NCBI GenBank assembly: GCA_028821265.1
Contig: JAPPGU010000029.1
Location: 1-64,000 of the forward strand
Direction: 5' to 3'
Length of the DNA stretch: 64,000 nucleotides
DNA from: a bacterium
GTDB taxonomy: Bacteria; Actinomycetota; Acidimicrobiia; Spongiisociales; Spongiisociaceae
Positions 1-9,059 of the stretch are shown piece after piece. The notes under the pieces were generated by a model. It searched no databases. It was given only the letters and a program-made list of their open reading frames with translations, and had not been told where the DNA came from. Position numbers and translations under genes: made by a program. Positions within the stretch are counted from its first letter, which is position 1; every line of letters starts with the position of its first letter.

Positions 1-45
1 GGCGACCAGCGAGATCAGCAGGTTGGTGATGGCGTCCATGTCCAT
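1..45 (-). CDS. Partial CDS at window edge, hydrophobic N-terminus
   Basis: Reading leftward from an ATG at 45, with a second in-frame ATG at 39, 15 codons run open to the window edge (MDMDAITNLLISLVA). The short stretch becomes hydrophobic after the first acidic residues, as in the first membrane segment of many permeases. No clear Shine-Dalgarno is visible upstream. It lies 119 bases downstream of the dehydrogenase gene on the same strand and could belong to the same transcript. The family cannot be determined from 15 residues; a tripartite tricarboxylate-type permease is only a guess. Confidence 0.3.
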   Translation of the reverse strand, partial: MDMDAITNLLISLVA

Positions 46-164
46 GAACGTATCACTCTAGTCGCTGCCTTAGAACCCCCTATTCTTCGCGTTCTCACGA
101 TCCCATAGGTTCGCAAGCATTAAGGCGCGGGCCCAGAACCCGTGATGCCCCCGACGAGGCTTAG

Positions 165-1136
165 TCACTCTGAGCGACGGCGCCGCTCCGACTCCAGCCG
201 CATCAACTCCCGGTCCCGCCAGAGCACCTGGTCGTCCCGGCGGGACGACGGGAATCTGGACTCCAGGTCCTCGGCGACCCGCTGCACCACGTCGGATGCC
301 CATGGGTCTTCCTGACCGCGCTCCATCCCGATCCGGCCGTATGCGCGTCCCATGAACCCGGCGTGGGCCACGATGCCGCCACGGGTGTTCAACTCGGCGA
401 CGGCAAGCGGACCGATCACCGACCACCGACGGGCCAATCCCTCGGAAACCACCAGGTCGAGATCTTCGGGCGCAACCACTCCGTCCCTGACCAGCAACAG
501 AGCTTCCCGGAGCAGCGCGCCCTGGAGCCGGTTGAACACCAGGCAATCGATCTCCTGACGGACCTCTATCGGCAGCATTCCGACGCCGGAGAACAACTTC
601 CGGGCCGAATCCACCGTTCCCTGGGCCGTGAATGGCGCGGGGGCCAGCTCGACCACCCGGATCAGGTAGGGCGGGTTGCCGGGATGGGCGAGGATGCAAC
701 GAGCGCGGCCCGGAAGCCCGGCAGCTATGCGCGAGACGGTGATGCTGGAGGAGGAACTGGCAAGCGTGGTGGAGGCATCCGCTAACGCGTCCATCCTCTC
801 GAACAGATCCACCTTCAGGGAAAGGGACTCCGGTGCGCACTCTTGGACGTGTACGGCGCCGTCCAGCGCCTCACTCAGATCACCGGTGACCGCCAGCCGG
901 GCGACGATCTCGGCAGGTGCCTCGTCCAGGAGACCGAAGGCGTCCAACTCGCCCAGCCGAACCTCCACCTCCTCGACCAGGACCCCGCGACGGCGAACCT
1001 CCGGTTCGAACACCGTGGTGACGTGGCCGGCCCGGGCGAAGACGATCGCCCAGCCGACACCGATCGACCCTCCCCCGGCTACACCTACTCGACCGCGGCC
1101 ACAGTCATGCCGAGCCGGGGAGTCCGATCCTCCCAC
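165..1136 (-). CDS. 3-hydroxyacyl-CoA dehydrogenase family, lambda-crystallin type
   Basis: A 323-residue NAD-dependent dehydrogenase. The N-terminal Rossmann fold shows GGGSIG at residues 21-26 and an acidic residue at the end of strand 2 (VFEPE, about 42-46), as expected for NAD. A Ser-rich stretch and AHPGNPPYLIRVVEL in mid-protein match the lambda-crystallin/L-gulonate and carnitine dehydrogenase branch (HPxNPP) better than the fatty-acid branch, which has HFFNP. Length is typical of that branch (about 320). The GTG start at 1136 has no strong ribosome site, so the exact start is uncertain. It follows the DapA-family gene by 27 bases and probably shares its transcript. The likely substrate is a beta-hydroxy acid; which one is not readable. 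Confidence 0.8.
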   Translation of the reverse strand: MGGSDSPARHDCGRGRVGVAGGGSIGVGWAIVFARAGHVTTVFEPEVRRRGVLVEEVEVRLGELDAFGLLDEAPAEIVARLAVTGDLSEALDGAVHVQECAPESLSLKVDLFERMDALADASTTLASSSSSITVSRIAAGLPGRARCILAHPGNPPYLIRVVELAPAPFTAQGTVDSARKLFSGVGMLPIEVRQEIDCLVFNRLQGALLREALLLVRDGVVAPEDLDLVVSEGLARRWSVIGPLAVAELNTRGGIVAHAGFMGRAYGRIGMERGQEDPWASDVVQRVAEDLESRFPSSRRDDQVLWRDRELMRLESERRRRSE

Positions 1137-1163
1137 TTACTCGAGCGCGAGCGGGCTAGTGGT

Positions 1164-2099
1164 CTAGAGACCGAACGACTCGGCCAGGGAATCGGCTTCC
1201 TCGACCAGCGGCATCAACCTCGCCATCCGTTCGCGGCCCTCCTCGCCCAACTCGGCGTAGGTCGTCAGCGGCGCCCTCACGTCACCCATCGGGTGACCGA
1301 CCGCAGCCGCGAGCGCCTTGGAGTAGCACTGGTGACCGTAGGTCGGGTGGCCCTCGGCGATGGTGTGCTCGATCCGGTCGATCGGGCGCCATATGGCCCG
1401 GGCGTCGTCGATGCGGCCGGCTTCGAGCAGCTCGAAGATACGGCCCGAAGCCCGCGGCAGGTAGTTGCCGAACGGGTTGACGTACCCGATCGCTCCCAGC
1501 AGGTAGGAGTCGACAACCCACTCGCCGGCGTACACCTTCATCCGTCCCCCGGAGGCTTCTATCACCTCCGGCACGCGGGAGAGATGCATGCTCGACTCCT
1601 TGGTGTACTGCACCGACTCCAACTCCAGGCACAGCTTGGCCTGGAGCTTGGCCGACATGTCCACGTTGGAGGTGACCGGGTTGTTGTAGAGCATGATCGG
1701 GATCGAGATGGCCGCATCGATCGCCTCGTAGTACCTGAAGATCTCGTCTTCCGTAGGCGTGTAGTAGTAGGGCGGGATGATCATCACGCCGTCGGCGCCA
1801 AGATCCTCCGCCTGGCGGCTGTGGCGGACGGCGTTCGGGGTGTGGGCGTTCATCGTGCCGATGATCACCGGCATACGCCCGTCGATGTGGTTGACGTATG
1901 TCTCCACGAGCTGGCGGCGCTCCTCGTCGCTCACCGTCAGGAACTCCCCCGTGCTGCCCAGCGCGATGATTCCCGGCACGCCGACCTCCAGCTGCCAGTC
2001 CAGGAAGTTCTTCAGCGCTCCGAAGTCGACGCCCGAACCGTCCTCCGTGAAAGGCGTGACCGATACCGTGTAACTGCCCCGAAACTCTTTGGCCATCAT
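1164..2099 (-). CDS. DapA-family lyase/aldolase (dihydrodipicolinate synthase superfamily)
   Basis: A 311-residue TIM-barrel class I aldolase/lyase. Hallmarks are GSTGE at 49-53, the Tyr-rich PPYYYTP loop at 109-115, catalytic Tyr138 in LYNNP and Schiff-base Lys167 in YTKESS. The family includes DHDPS, N-acetylneuraminate lyase, KDG aldolase and pyrroline-4-hydroxy-2-carboxylate deaminase. I chose ATG 2099 (ATG 2096 is adjacent) because GGAGG lies just upstream; an earlier in-frame codon at 2123 lacks a site. A true lysine-pathway dapA is unlikely given the catabolic neighbours. Next to an HcnAB-like dehydrogenase, a deaminase of the hydroxyproline route is one option, but no residue proves it. 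Confidence 0.85.
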   Translation of the reverse strand: MMAKEFRGSYTVSVTPFTEDGSGVDFGALKNFLDWQLEVGVPGIIALGSTGEFLTVSDEERRQLVETYVNHIDGRMPVIIGTMNAHTPNAVRHSRQAEDLGADGVMIIPPYYYTPTEDEIFRYYEAIDAAISIPIMLYNNPVTSNVDMSAKLQAKLCLELESVQYTKESSMHLSRVPEVIEASGGRMKVYAGEWVVDSYLLGAIGYVNPFGNYLPRASGRIFELLEAGRIDDARAIWRPIDRIEHTIAEGHPTYGHQCYSKALAAAVGHPMGDVRAPLTTYAELGEEGRERMARLMPLVEEADSLAESFGL

Positions 2100-2207
2100 T
2101 CCTCCATTCGCCAGCCCTGCCACTCTAGGAGAGTACCGAAAAATGTCGAGGCTGGCCCGATTGTCGGCAACAAACCCCGTGTCAAGGCACCGTGTGCCGA
2201 CCGGGGA

Positions 2208-3935
2208 TCACGTTGCAGTCCCGGCGACCTCACCGACGGCGACCGGGCGGATCGGGGCCTGGGGTGCGAAGCCGGAGAACTCTCCGGGTGGCACAGCGGA
2301 TGCTCCGGCAGCCATGGCCAGCACCGACGGGCTGCAGTAGCGGCCCTGGCACTTGCCCATCCCGGCCCGGGTCAGACGCTTCGCCGCACCCGCGGAAGTA
2401 GCGCCCCCGGCGAACGCCTCACGCAACTCTCCGAGGGTGACCGATTCGCACCGGCAGACCAGGGTCGCGTCGCGGGCCAACTCGGTTGTAAGGGGCTCCG
2501 CCCGATAGAGGCCGCGGAGGTGGTCCTGGAAGCGCCGGTGCCGGCGGAGGGTCTTGCGGGCGCGGGACCCGGCTCGGGCAGAGAGGTCGGACGATGCCAC
2601 CCCGAGGTCGGCCAGCACGTCGGCGCCGGCGATGGCGCCGAGGGCGGTCGCCACGTAGGCGCCGTTGATCCCACCGGCGTCTCCCACCACCCAGACCGAG
2701 TCGAGCGAGGTCCGCCCGGTGGCAGTACGAACCGCCACGAGCGTGCCGGTGACCGGGTCGTAGCGATGATCGCATCCCAAGGCGCGGGAGATCTCGTTGG
2801 CCGGGATGAACCCGTAGCCGAGGCAGACCGCGTCGGCGGCGAACTCCCGTTCCGAGCCAGGTAGCGGGCTACCGGAAGCGTCCAGGCGGGCCACTACCGC
2901 CACCTCCGCCCGCTGATCGCCCCGTATCTCGACCACCGAGGCGCGGTCGATCACCGGAACCCGGGCCCGGCCCAGGGTGGTGCGGTAGGAGAACCCCTTG
3001 GCAACCAACTCCGGCGCGGCCGCGAGCATTCCCGCGCCGGCGCCGAGGTTGCGCCACCACCGGAGATCCGCCTGCTCGGCCAGCGCCACCACGTCGACGC
3101 CGGCTCTGACCAATTCCGCTGCCACCTGCATGTTGAGCGGACCGTTGCCGGAGAGCATCACCCGTTGCCCGGGCGCGACCTGGCCGGATCTGAGCAGGGT
3201 CTGGGCCGCGCCGGTCGTCATCACGCCCGGCAGGGTCCAGCCGGGAATGGGGACCGGTCGCTCGTGGGCTCCGGTAGCCAGCACCAGGCGCCCGGGGCGG
3301 AATACCCAGTCGCAGTCCTCGCTCCGGGCGGCCAGGGAGTCGGGCGCGAAGGCCCCCCAGAGGGTGACATCGTTGAGGAACCGGACCCCGGCGTCCTGTG
3401 CCCTGCCGATCAACTTTCGTCCGGCTCGGTACTGGGAGTCGATGCGGGAGTCGTCGATGGCCCTCTCCGGCGGCGGCTGCTTGTAGAACTGGCCGCCCAG
3501 CTTGGAGCGCTCGTCAATCACCACCACGTCCACGCCGTGCTCGGCGATCACCGAGGCCACCGAGAGGCCTCCGGGCCCGCCACCCACCACCAGGACGGTG
3601 GGCGAGAGTTCACGCCTAGGCCGGCTGCCCGGTGAGATGGCCGGAGGTCCGGGAGCCGCCGGCTGTCTCTGCACCACCTGCCCCTCGGCCACGCCGGTCA
3701 TGCATGCCAGCGTTCCCGGCCGGTCATCAACCACCACCGCGCACTCGTGGCAGGCGCCCATCCCGCAGAAGACGCCCCGGCGCCCTCCGTCCACCGCATC
3801 GCGCAGACCCATCTCTCCGGACGCGACCAGGGCCGACGCCAGCGTGTCACCCGCCAACCCCTCCACGGGACGGCCCTCGAAAGTCAGCCCGACCGATTCG
3901 GTGGGTAGACCGACCCCCGGTACGCCGACCCGCAC
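2208..3935 (-). CDS. HcnA/HcnB-type fusion: 2Fe-2S + FAD/NAD(P) oxidoreductase alpha subunit
   Basis: A 575-residue protein that joins what are often two subunits. Residues 15-85 form a plant-type 2Fe-2S domain with Cys57, Cys62, Cys65 and Cys78. Residues 112-480 are a pyridine-nucleotide-disulfide-like FAD domain starting with GGGPGG at 118-123, followed by a second nucleotide site (SGNGPLN) and a late FAD motif (VWVVGDAGG). The C-terminus holds a BFD-like 2Fe-2S motif with CRC and then CQGRYC. This layout is known from hydrogen cyanide synthase HcnAB, opine oxidases and D-hydroxyproline dehydrogenase, which also need a DAO-family beta subunit; a candidate lies at 16880-18022. It starts 7 bases after the P-protein pair, so it is co-transcribed with it. 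Confidence 0.85.
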   Translation of the reverse strand: MRVGVPGVGLPTESVGLTFEGRPVEGLAGDTLASALVASGEMGLRDAVDGGRRGVFCGMGACHECAVVVDDRPGTLACMTGVAEGQVVQRQPAAPGPPAISPGSRPRRELSPTVLVVGGGPGGLSVASVIAEHGVDVVVIDERSKLGGQFYKQPPPERAIDDSRIDSQYRAGRKLIGRAQDAGVRFLNDVTLWGAFAPDSLAARSEDCDWVFRPGRLVLATGAHERPVPIPGWTLPGVMTTGAAQTLLRSGQVAPGQRVMLSGNGPLNMQVAAELVRAGVDVVALAEQADLRWWRNLGAGAGMLAAAPELVAKGFSYRTTLGRARVPVIDRASVVEIRGDQRAEVAVVARLDASGSPLPGSEREFAADAVCLGYGFIPANEISRALGCDHRYDPVTGTLVAVRTATGRTSLDSVWVVGDAGGINGAYVATALGAIAGADVLADLGVASSDLSARAGSRARKTLRRHRRFQDHLRGLYRAEPLTTELARDATLVCRCESVTLGELREAFAGGATSAGAAKRLTRAGMGKCQGRYCSPSVLAMAAGASAVPPGEFSGFAPQAPIRPVAVGEVAGTAT

Positions 3936-3942
3936 CCTCGGA

Positions 3943-5499
3943 TCAGCCTTCGAGCCCGTTCTTGCGGCGGTACGCTCGCCAGGTGGTGGCCCACCGGTCG
4001 GGATCGTCCAGCCCGCTCCCGACCACCCGGTGGATGGGCTGGTTGTGGGGAGCGGTCTTGACCAACTCGGGATCGGTGCGTGCCTCCTCGCAGATGGCCG
4101 CTATGACATCGATCCAGTAGTCAAGGTCCTCGACCGACCACATCTCCCCCGCTTCGGGCGTGAACGGCTCCGGGATGAACCAGGGCTCGTGGCTCATCCA
4201 GAAGGCATCCACGCCGTAGTCGACCATCCGGTTGGCGACGTCGACGGTGGTGACCCCGGTCTCCTCCGTGAGCTCGCCCAGGCTGTAGCGGGTCATCTCC
4301 ATCCGGTACTCGTCCAGATGGGGTAGGCCCTTGGACACACCGGGGATCCGGAGTAGGCGGGTCTCCATGTAGTTGTTGGCCAGCAGCGACAGGTCGGCCG
4401 CCTCCTTGACCCCCGCCGCGCCCAGCGCCCGGAGCCACGAGTAGGCCTTGATGATGACCGGGATGTTGCCCAGGTACTCGCGCACCTGCGTGCTGCCGGC
4501 GTGCTCGGGCACCCTGATGGCGAACGCTCCGTCGTCTCCCTTGACCACCACCGGCGCGGTCAGGTACGGGGCCAGCTCTTCCGAGCACCCGTAGGCGCCC
4601 ACCGCCGGTCCGCCGCCCGCCTTGGGAGCGCCGAAGGTCTTGTGAAGCATCATCATGCAGGCATCGAAGCCCAGATCCCGGGCCCGGATCCGGCCCATCA
4701 CGCCGTTGAAGTTGGCGGTGTCGTAGAAGCAGAGCCCGCCCACGGAGTGGACGATGTCCACCCACTCCTTGATGTGGGGGTTGTAGATGCCGATGTCGTC
4801 CGGGTTGTTGACCATCAGGGCCGCTGTACGCTCGGATGCCGCCGCCCGGAGCGCTTCCACCGACGCGTAGCCCTTCTCCTCGAGGGGAAGGTTGATCACG
4901 TCGAATCCGGCCGCCGCGGCGGTGGCGGGATTGCATGGATGGGCCTGGACGGTGGTGATGATCTCCCGCCGTTGGGCCAGATCTCCGCGGGCCTCGTGGT
5001 AGGCCCTGGTCACCGTGGCGTGGAGGAAGGCGGCGTCGGCGCCTCCTCCCGGCTGGAACACGAACTGGTCCATGCCGGTCAGATCCCGAAGCATCCGGTC
5101 GAGCCCATGGATGACCTCTAGCGTGCCCTGGAGGGTCTCGACGTCCTGATCGGGATGGGTCTCGGCCACGAAAGGCTGCCGGGTGAGCGCCTCGGTAACG
5201 CGCGGGTTGTACTTCATGGTGCAGGTGCCGAACAGGCTGATTCCCATCATCCCCAGCACCTCCTGGCTGAGATGCAGGTAGTGGCGCAGCACCTCGGGCT
5301 CCGAGAGCTCGGGTAGGTCGGCCGGGCGGCCCCGGCGCAGGGACTCGGGGATCAGGTCGGAGGTGTCACCCACCACCCCGTCGAGATCGGGTTCGTCCAC
5401 GGGGAAGAGCTGCCCCCTGCGGCCCGGGGCGCCCATCTCCATCACCAGAGGCTCGTCCCAGACCGCGGCGTGGTACTTCCTCAATCCGTTGGTGGTCAT
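3943..5499 (-). CDS. gcvPB: Glycine dehydrogenase (decarboxylating) subunit 2-like
   Basis: A 518-residue fold-type I PLP enzyme of the GcvPB family. Lys287 in MLHKTFGAP is the PLP-binding lysine and FYDTANFNGVMG matches the conserved DxAN(L/F)Nx(I/V)MG block. The glycine-rich loop after the lysine reads APKAGGGPAVG, where classical enzymes have TPHGGGGPGSGP, so this is a divergent member. ATG 5499 overlaps the gcvPA-like stop by ATGA, and a strong GGAGGAGG site precedes it. No gcvT or gcvH lies in the window, although classical P-protein needs the lipoylated H protein. It may act on glycine with a remote H protein or on another amino acid. The fold assignment is firm; the substrate is not. 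Confidence 0.82.
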   Translation of the reverse strand: MTTNGLRKYHAAVWDEPLVMEMGAPGRRGQLFPVDEPDLDGVVGDTSDLIPESLRRGRPADLPELSEPEVLRHYLHLSQEVLGMMGISLFGTCTMKYNPRVTEALTRQPFVAETHPDQDVETLQGTLEVIHGLDRMLRDLTGMDQFVFQPGGGADAAFLHATVTRAYHEARGDLAQRREIITTVQAHPCNPATAAAAGFDVINLPLEEKGYASVEALRAAASERTAALMVNNPDDIGIYNPHIKEWVDIVHSVGGLCFYDTANFNGVMGRIRARDLGFDACMMMLHKTFGAPKAGGGPAVGAYGCSEELAPYLTAPVVVKGDDGAFAIRVPEHAGSTQVREYLGNIPVIIKAYSWLRALGAAGVKEAADLSLLANNYMETRLLRIPGVSKGLPHLDEYRMEMTRYSLGELTEETGVTTVDVANRMVDYGVDAFWMSHEPWFIPEPFTPEAGEMWSVEDLDYWIDVIAAICEEARTDPELVKTAPHNQPIHRVVGSGLDDPDRWATTWRAYRRKNGLEG

Positions 5500-6893
5500 C
5501 GGGTCACCTCCTCCAGCGCAGCGGTCAGGCGGTCAATGTCGGCCCGGCTATGCACCTCGGTCACGCAGTAGAGAGCGCTCTGGCCCAGATCGGGGAAGTC
5601 GCTGCTCAGGTCGCGGCCGCCGAAGATGCCGTGGTCCCTGAGGCGCCGGTTGATCTCGGCCACCGGGATGCCCGTGCCGTCGAAACCGACCACGAACTCC
5701 TTGAAGAAGCCGGTCGGCCATGGCAACGACACCCCCGGCACGGCTGCCAGTCGCCTGGCCGCGTAGTGGCTCCTCCGGAGGATCGCTCCGCCCAACTCCT
5801 CGAAGCCGGCCGGTCCCAGTACCGACATGTAGGCGGCGTTGGCGATCGCCCACAGATAGACCGAGTTCCCGGTCCAGTCCTTGCCGTCCTCCCGGGAGCC
5901 GTATGAACTCTGCTGGAAGAGAGCGAGTCCGAACGCCCGCTCCCCCTCGTGGGTGGTGTCGGTGAGGCTGACCTGAAGAGTGGGGTACTCCCGGGCGTAG
6001 CGTTCCTCGTCCCGGGTGGCGATGAAGCCCCCGACCCCGCCGCCGCCGTTCATGTGGATGCCGAGCGGCTGGGTGGTCCCGACCGCGATGTCGGCGCCGT
6101 AGTCGGAGGGCGGGACGATCACGCCGAGCGAGGTCGGATCGACGCCGACGATGGTCTCGGCCCCCGCGGCTCTGGCCATACGCGCGATCTCGGCGGCCCG
6201 ATCCTCGATCACACCGAGGTAGGCGGGGTTCTCGAAGTAGACCGCGGCAACTCCGTCGTCAAGACGGCTGTCGAGGTCGGCCAGGTCGAGGCGTCCGGTG
6301 GCCGGGTCGTAACCCACATGGGCGATCTCGATGTGGCCCTCCTGCTCCGGGAACCCGGCGTACGTGCGGGCCACGTCCAGACGCTGCGGATCCATGAGGG
6401 CCGGAACCAGGACCCGGCCGCGTCCCGTCATCCGGGTCGCCATCCGCATCGAGTGGCCCACGGCGGCGCCCCAGCTGTATACGGGCAGGCCCACGAATTC
6501 CATCCCCACCAACTCCCCCAACTGGCTGGCGAACTCGAACCAGGCCTGATTGCGGCCCAAGTCGGATGAACCTGTACCCCACACCGAGGTCAGGAACTCG
6601 CTGCGGGTCCATATCTCATCACAAATGGCCGGCACGTGGTGCTGCCAGGTGCCGCCTCCCAGGAAGCTGAGGTTGTCCTCGCAGTGCTCGTTCTTCCCGA
6701 GCACCCCGGTCATATGTCGCTTCAGCTCCACCTCCGAGACGAGGGGCTCTGGCAGTTCGAACCGCCGGGTGGTCACATGTTCGTCGGGTATCTGCTCGAA
6801 CAGTTCATCGACGGTGGCCGCGCCGATCGCGTTGAGCATGTGCTTCTTGGTCTCCTCCGTAGAGTTGGCCATGTAGGGGTGGGCTCTGTTCAC
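5496..6893 (-). CDS. gcvPA: Glycine dehydrogenase (decarboxylating) subunit 1-like
   Basis: A 465-residue GcvPA-family subunit; in two-subunit P proteins it forms the alpha half of the PLP decarboxylase. Recognisable blocks are HPYMANSTEETKKHML at the N-terminus (family: YIPxTxED), FLGGGTWQHHVPA (family: FLGGGxYxHxxP) and RSEFLTS. The usual YTPYQPE region is replaced by VWGTGSSDLGRNQ, and the following text is also unlike standard GcvPA, so this is a divergent paralogue. I kept the GTG start at 6893 because it retains the N-terminal family block; ATG 6872 is an alternative. It is first in a run of at least three co-directional genes and diverges from the gene at 7026. Confidence 0.8.
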   Translation of the reverse strand: MNRAHPYMANSTEETKKHMLNAIGAATVDELFEQIPDEHVTTRRFELPEPLVSEVELKRHMTGVLGKNEHCEDNLSFLGGGTWQHHVPAICDEIWTRSEFLTSVWGTGSSDLGRNQAWFEFASQLGELVGMEFVGLPVYSWGAAVGHSMRMATRMTGRGRVLVPALMDPQRLDVARTYAGFPEQEGHIEIAHVGYDPATGRLDLADLDSRLDDGVAAVYFENPAYLGVIEDRAAEIARMARAAGAETIVGVDPTSLGVIVPPSDYGADIAVGTTQPLGIHMNGGGGVGGFIATRDEERYAREYPTLQVSLTDTTHEGERAFGLALFQQSSYGSREDGKDWTGNSVYLWAIANAAYMSVLGPAGFEELGGAILRRSHYAARRLAAVPGVSLPWPTGFFKEFVVGFDGTGIPVAEINRRLRDHGIFGGRDLSSDFPDLGQSALYCVTEVHSRADIDRLTAALEEVTR

Positions 6894-7025
6894 TCCATCA
6901 CACCTTCGGTCTCGCGCTGATCTTGCTGACCCCTAACTCTACCGATGGAGCCTGCGCCGCGGACCAGGTGGTGGACCGCACGCAATCTCGCACCTTCCAC
7001 CGGCGGACCACTAGCTTGGTGCGTC
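6894..7025. other. Divergent intergenic region
   Basis: This 132-base gap separates the leftward P-protein operon from the rightward NAD-kinase-like gene, so promoters for both should lie here. I could not identify a convincing -10/-35 pair or an operator palindrome. Confidence 0.5.
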
Positions 7026-8141
7026 ATGGAGCAAGCTGGGCCCATCCGGTTGGGCTTGATCGTCAACCCGATCGCGGGAATGGGGGGATCGGTGGGCCTC
7101 CACGGCACCGACGGTGACACCTACCGGCAGGCCGCCGCCCTCGGAGCGGTCCCCATCGCCCACCGGCGGGCGGGCCGGGCTGTCCGATTGCTGGCGGACG
7201 CCCTACCCGACCTGCCGGTGCTGGTCGGCGCCGACGAAATGGGGGAGAACACAGCTCGAAAGGCCGGGCTCCTCCCGGAAGTGGTACCGGTGAGATCGGA
7301 CCCGACCACCTCGGCCGACACTCGTGAGGTAGCCGCCCGGATGGTGGAGGGGAGTGTCGGCCTGATCGCCTTCGCCGGAGGGGACGGGACGGCCCGCGAC
7401 ATCGTGGGGGTCGTCGGTACCGAGGTGCCGGTGGTGGGCATACCCACCGGCGTCAAGATGCATTCCGCCGTGTTCGGGAACACGCCCGAAGCGGCCGGCG
7501 CCATGGCGGCCCGCTACCTGGCGACGCCTGACAAAGTTCCGCTGACCAGGCGAGAGGTGCTGGACGCCGGGGACGACCCGGGCCATGTGGCCGGCTTCTC
7601 GGTCGCATCCGTCCCCTTCGTCCGTGACCTTCTCCAGCCGGGCAAGGCCACCACCGCGCTGGGGGACGATGCCAGCCTGGACCGGCTGTGCAGCAAGCTC
7701 GCCGTAGCGATGGCGCCCGATCACCTCTACGTGCTCGGACCCGGTACCACGGTGGCCCGGATCCTCGATCATCTGGACCTGGAGGGAACCCTGGCCGGAG
7801 TGGACGTGGTGCGCAACCGCCGGATGGTCGCCACCAACGTCACCGCCGCCGAGTTGGTCGCCCTGCTGGCGCCTGGCGTCCCGGCCACCATCTACCTGGG
7901 GGTGATCGGCGGCCAGGGCTTCCTGCTCGGCCGGGGCAATCAGCAGATCAGCCCCGAAGTCATCAGCCGGGTCGGCGAGGAGAACGTGATCATCCTGGCC
8001 GGGGAGGAGAAGGTACGCCTCCTGGACCCGCCCGTCCTCCGGGTGGACACCGGCGTCGAATCCTCCAGACCCGTCATGCTCGGCTACCGACGGGTCCACA
8101 CCTCCCCCGGCCGCAGCACCGTCATGAAAGTGGTCTCCTGA
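7026..8141 (+). CDS. ATP-NAD kinase/AcoX-like protein (COG3199 type)
   Basis: A 371-residue protein with the NAD-kinase/diacylglycerol-kinase fold. The N-terminus LGLIVNPIAGMGGSVGLHG and the FAGGDGTARD loop near residue 120 are the conserved nucleotide-binding elements, and PTGVKMHSAVF is a hallmark of the COG3199/AcoX branch rather than of housekeeping NadK. ATG 7026 was chosen because the VNPIAGMGG motif then starts where the family starts; the open frame extends further upstream without similarity. AcoX-type proteins occur in acetoin and other catabolic clusters with unclear function. It is convergent with nagB, with only 39 bases between the stops. A second NAD kinase elsewhere in the genome would be expected. 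Confidence 0.75.
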   Translation: MEQAGPIRLGLIVNPIAGMGGSVGLHGTDGDTYRQAAALGAVPIAHRRAGRAVRLLADALPDLPVLVGADEMGENTARKAGLLPEVVPVRSDPTTSADTREVAARMVEGSVGLIAFAGGDGTARDIVGVVGTEVPVVGIPTGVKMHSAVFGNTPEAAGAMAARYLATPDKVPLTRREVLDAGDDPGHVAGFSVASVPFVRDLLQPGKATTALGDDASLDRLCSKLAVAMAPDHLYVLGPGTTVARILDHLDLEGTLAGVDVVRNRRMVATNVTAAELVALLAPGVPATIYLGVIGGQGFLLGRGNQQISPEVISRVGEENVIILAGEEKVRLLDPPVLRVDTGVESSRPVMLGYRRVHTSPGRSTVMKVVS

Positions 8142-8180
8142 ACCGACGACGACAGGACCGGTCTCAAGCCCTCCTGGCCG

Positions 8181-8942
8181 CTATCTGGTCGCGCTACGCA
8201 TCCGTGCTACGTCACAGTTCATCACCGCGTCTGCTGCTTGAGCGTCGAGGACGAGGGTGACGCGGGGGTGAGTCCGGAGGATCGAGGCCGGCACGGTTTC
8301 TGCTATCGGGCCCCGTAGGACCTTCAGCACCGGCGCGGCCTTGGCGGCGCCCGACGCCATCACCATCAGATGACCGGCCCCGATGATCGTGCCGAGACCC
8401 TGTGTCACCGCGCGGCGCGGCACCTCATCCGGGTTGCCGAAGAAGCGGGCGTTGTCGGCCCGGGTCGTCTCAGTGAGCCTCACGACCCTGGTCGGCGAGT
8501 CGAAAGCCGAGCCGGGCTCGTTGAAAGCGAGATGGCCGTTGCGCCCGATCCCGAGGATCTGGAGCCCGATCCGTGCCCTGCGGACCCGGCCGTCGTAGCG
8601 GGCGCACTCCTCCTCCAAGTCAGTGGCGTGGACGTCGGGCGAGTACAGGCAGGCGGGTGGGAGGTCGACCTGTCCGGTCAACTGGGTACGGACGACGTGG
8701 CGGTACAGCTGCGGATGACCGGCGTCGAGCCCCACGTACTCGTCCAGCAGGAAGGCTCGGGCCGCCGCAAACGAGAGGGACTCCTCCTGATGGCGGCGGA
8801 CCAACTCCCGGTAGAGGGGCTGCACCGACGCACCGGTCGCCAGGCCCAGCACCGGCGCCTGAGCGGAACCGAGAAACTCCTGGACGAGATCCGCCGCGCA
8901 GGCAGCCATCTCATCCGGGTTCGAGGCAACGACGACCTCCAC
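8181..8942 (-). CDS. nagB: Glucosamine-6-phosphate deaminase
   Basis: A 253-residue NagB: it converts glucosamine-6-phosphate to fructose-6-phosphate and ammonia. LGLATGASVQPLY (32-44) is the phosphate loop, Asp68 in DEYVGL corresponds to the ring-opening aspartate, and GIGRNGHLAFNEPGS (131-145) carries the catalytic His137 and Glu142. The Asn before Gly-His matches Gram-positive enzymes rather than E. coli. The allosteric C-terminal extension of E. coli NagB is absent, and length fits the short monomeric type. It lies 117 bases downstream of the ABC ATPase of the ROK operon on the same strand, which together with a ROK regulator suggests that operon may concern amino sugars. Confidence 0.88.
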   Translation of the reverse strand: MEVVVASNPDEMAACAADLVQEFLGSAQAPVLGLATGASVQPLYRELVRRHQEESLSFAAARAFLLDEYVGLDAGHPQLYRHVVRTQLTGQVDLPPACLYSPDVHATDLEEECARYDGRVRRARIGLQILGIGRNGHLAFNEPGSAFDSPTRVVRLTETTRADNARFFGNPDEVPRRAVTQGLGTIIGAGHLMVMASGAAKAAPVLKVLRGPIAETVPASILRTHPRVTLVLDAQAADAVMNCDVARMRSATR

Positions 8943-9059
8943 CTGCTAGCGGTCCTTCGCAGCCGGACTACGCGACCCGGGGAGTGCGCCCGTCCGGTAT
9001 GGCTGCGTCCTCTGCGGACGCGGGGCTACAGGACCGGGCGGACCGACCCTCGCCGGCCT

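Noticed and set aside
1164-2099. Housekeeping dapA of lysine biosynthesis
   Set aside because: The neighbours are catabolic and no other lysine-pathway genes are present; only the family assignment is kept.
843-2864. Long plus-strand open frame (over 600 codons) opposite the dehydrogenase, DapA-like and HcnAB-like genes
   Set aside because: It runs antisense across three genes with clear family motifs; composition is Arg/His/Gly-rich as expected of a shadow frame in GC-rich DNA.
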